NCBI GenBank assembly: GCA_905221605.1
Contig: CAJNDS010002222.1
Location: 465,373 to 529,372 of the forward strand
Source: Symbiodinium natans
Taxonomy: Eukaryota > Sar > Dinophyceae > Suessiales > Symbiodiniaceae
Direction of reading: 5' to 3'
Length of the DNA stretch: 64,000 bases
A program made the translations under genes and the position numbers. Below the pieces are notes generated by a model. It was not told where the DNA came from. It did no database searches and saw nothing but the letters and a program-made list of their open reading frames with translations. Shown one piece after another: positions 38,001 through 41,000 of this stretch (its first letter is position 1; every line of letters starts with the position of its first letter).

Positions 38001-41000
38001 GTGGGAGTTGCTGGGTCCGGATGGAACAAAGAAAGGTCGGCAATGGGTCGATCGTACGCAGCCTGCGCTTCTTTTGGGTCCATGCGATGACCTACCTGGT
38101 GGTTATTGGGTGGAAGCTCAAGGGACTGCAAAAGATCCGGATGAACTGGTGTTATTTCCCTGCACTACGATTTTTTCCAATATAAAGGAACCGCCTGAAT
38201 TGGAGCTGGAAGGGGTGGTAGAAGAACAGGAGCCTTCTCCTCCAGAGCATCGTCTCAAGGGGAAAAAACCGGCGCTTCGGTTTGCTGATGAGGAAGGACC
38301 TCCTTTACCTCCGCCTCGCGATCCTCCAGTTCGCCATCGGTTGATGGAGAAAAGCCCGGCCTCTTCACTGCGTGGTCATGTGGGCTCCTTGCGCTTGCTT
38401 CGCAAGCGGGGGGAGAGTCCGCCCTTAGAAATTTTCGAGGATGACATGCAGGGTCTGGGGGAGCTGGAAGAAAATGCAGATGTTGAGGACAATGTTCCTG
38501 GTGATGAGTATTGGCCGACTTGCTGTTCTCCTCATGAAAATGCTTATTTGGTCTGCAAAAGTGAGACTGCTAGGAATGGAACACAGTTGGAAAAAGAAGA
38601 GCAAAAAGCCAAGTCAATGTATGAAAGGTCTATGTATGATTACGTGGACTGCGAGGAGCTTTTGGAAGGGATTGTATACCCAAAGAGGGTGAATCGAAGA
38701 GGTGGTATCAACAATTGGTGCGCAAGTACGCGAGCTCTGGTGTTGGGCCACTATACTCATGGCGGAGTGTGTGGTATCACAAAAGAGACTCATCGAAGAC
38801 CATGGCTATGTCGTTATTTGGCATCATTCGTGAGGCACCACAATCCTGAAGCCAAATTTTCTGCTCTTCAGATCTCATGCAATGCTCCGGTGTCATTGCA
38901 TAGGGATAGTCACAATGAAAAGCATTGCTGCAATTATGTGTGTGGCTTTGGTGACTATAAAGATGGTCAGCTGTGGGTTGAGGATGAAAAGGTCTTAGAG
39001 GAAGGAGCTGAAGTGGTGGAGCAATCCTATGGGAAGAAAGTCTTACCTGGAAAATTGGTGGATATCCACTGGAACTTCATGTCGTTCTTTCCGAGAAAGC
39101 TGCATGGTCCTATGCCTTGGAAAGGGAACAGGGTATCCTTGACAGGGTACACACCTGTTTTTATGGAGCGTTTGAGCTACAAGGATAGGTGCTATCTTCT
39201 CCAATGCAAGTTTCCTCTTCCGGAACCACAAGCTGAAGAAGGTGAAAAAAGGAAGTGGTTAAAAATGACGTTGAAAGAGACCTCGCTGGACGACCTTGCA
39301 GAGGAAGTCGACTACGCTGTGTTCGAAGCGCATCAATGGGCTCTAGAGGAGCATTTGAGTATTCGACGCCTAATTGCTGAACAGGAATGTTGCATTTTGG
39401 ACGAGTTCCATGGATCGGCCAATGAGTCGAGTGAAGAAAAAGGATCAGAGACTAGAGAATGGCTGGTTAAAGCAAAAAGGGCTGAGGAACAGCTATCGAA
39501 GTTTTTGGTCAAAGCAGCTCAAGTTCAGCAAATGGTACAAGAAAATACCGCGCTTGAGGCAGCGGAGGAGGTTGAGTTCCTGCAAACAAAAACAATCCCT
39601 ACACAAGAAGCCATGCAAGAACTGGAAAAGTGGAGGGAATCATTGTCGGACGAGGTGACGTCTTTGGTGAAAGAGTTGGAGGTGGTAGAACCAACAACTC
39701 AAGAAAAGCTGGACAAATTGGCGGAAGAGCCTAATGCACCGGTGATTGAGTACGTTCCCAGTCTGGTGGTGTTTACCCGGAAGCAAGGGACAGGGAGGCG
39801 ACGTGCCCGTATCTGTGCATGTGGAAACTTCATTTCGTCAACGGCAGCTACAGAATATGAAGGGCCGAGGTCACTCAGTCGTCACTCGCTGTACGCTCCA
39901 GGTTTAGATTCAACTACATTCAGGTGTCAAGTGAGGCACGCAGCATATATGGTGTGGATCATCGCTGGCTTAGACATTTCCAAAGCTTTTCTGACGGCGC
40001 CGATGAATAGGGCGCAAAGAGAAGGGCGTTTGGTGGTGGTGCAGCCCCCAAGGGCGGCGGTGAAATTGGGTCTTTGCACAAAGGAGGAGCGGTGGATTGT
40101 GAGAAAGGCCTTGTACGGTTTGGCCGAAAGTCCTGCAGCATGGGTGGAGTGGCGAGACCAACGTCTTCAAGGTATGTCTTGGGTGTCAAAGGATGGACAA
40201 GCAATGAGCTTTCAGAGGTCCAATGCAGACCCAAGTCTGTTCCTTATTATGGCACAAGAAAAGCCGGAAGGTGCAAGCAAGTTGGTAGGGACAATGGGTC
40301 TTTACGTGGATGATTTTTTGATGGCTGGGACTATGACAGTGCTCCGGGAGGCCTTGGAACAGATTAGGAAGGAGTGGAAAACTTCTGAACCCGAGTTCTG
40401 TGGTCCAGGCTGCGGTGATGGATTCCTGAAGTTTTTGGGTGTCCAAATCTGGTATCGAAATGGCAGCTTCTTTCTCAACCAGGAGGACTTTGTGAGAGAT
40501 TTGCTGAACCGACGAGGGTATCAGATCGATGAAACTGGAAAAGGGAGTAACCTGCCAATGGTGAAAGAAACTCCAGGTGAAGAAGAGGAGGTGGATATTC
40601 CTTCCTTGCGAGCGGCTCAAGGTGCCGTAGGGGAGTTCCTCTGGGTGGCAATCAAAACTCGACCTGATTTGGCGTTCTGCACGAGCCAGTTGTCTTTGTG
40701 GACATCCCGAAGGCCACGATTTGTGGTTAAAAAGGCTGAGGAAGTTTTCCGATACCTTGCTGCAACTCCAACGTTAGGCTTGACGTTCGGAGCAATCGCA
40801 ACATGCGAAAAAGAAAGGAATGAGGTGTTGCGTTATGGACGAGGTGTTAAGGTGGTGGAGTCCTACGCGGATGCCAGCTTTGCAGCAGGTGAAAATGAAA
40901 AGAGCTACTCAGGAGCGGTGGTGGTGTGGGGTGACTGTCCAGTGATGTGGGCAACACAAAGACAATCAACGGTGGCTTTAAGTACAGCTGAAGCTGAATT

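Noticed and set aside
38701-39170. Assignment of the oxygenase-like domain to TET/JBP specifically
   Set aside because: The HxD/H/R pattern is shared by several subfamilies; only a profile or structure comparison could decide.
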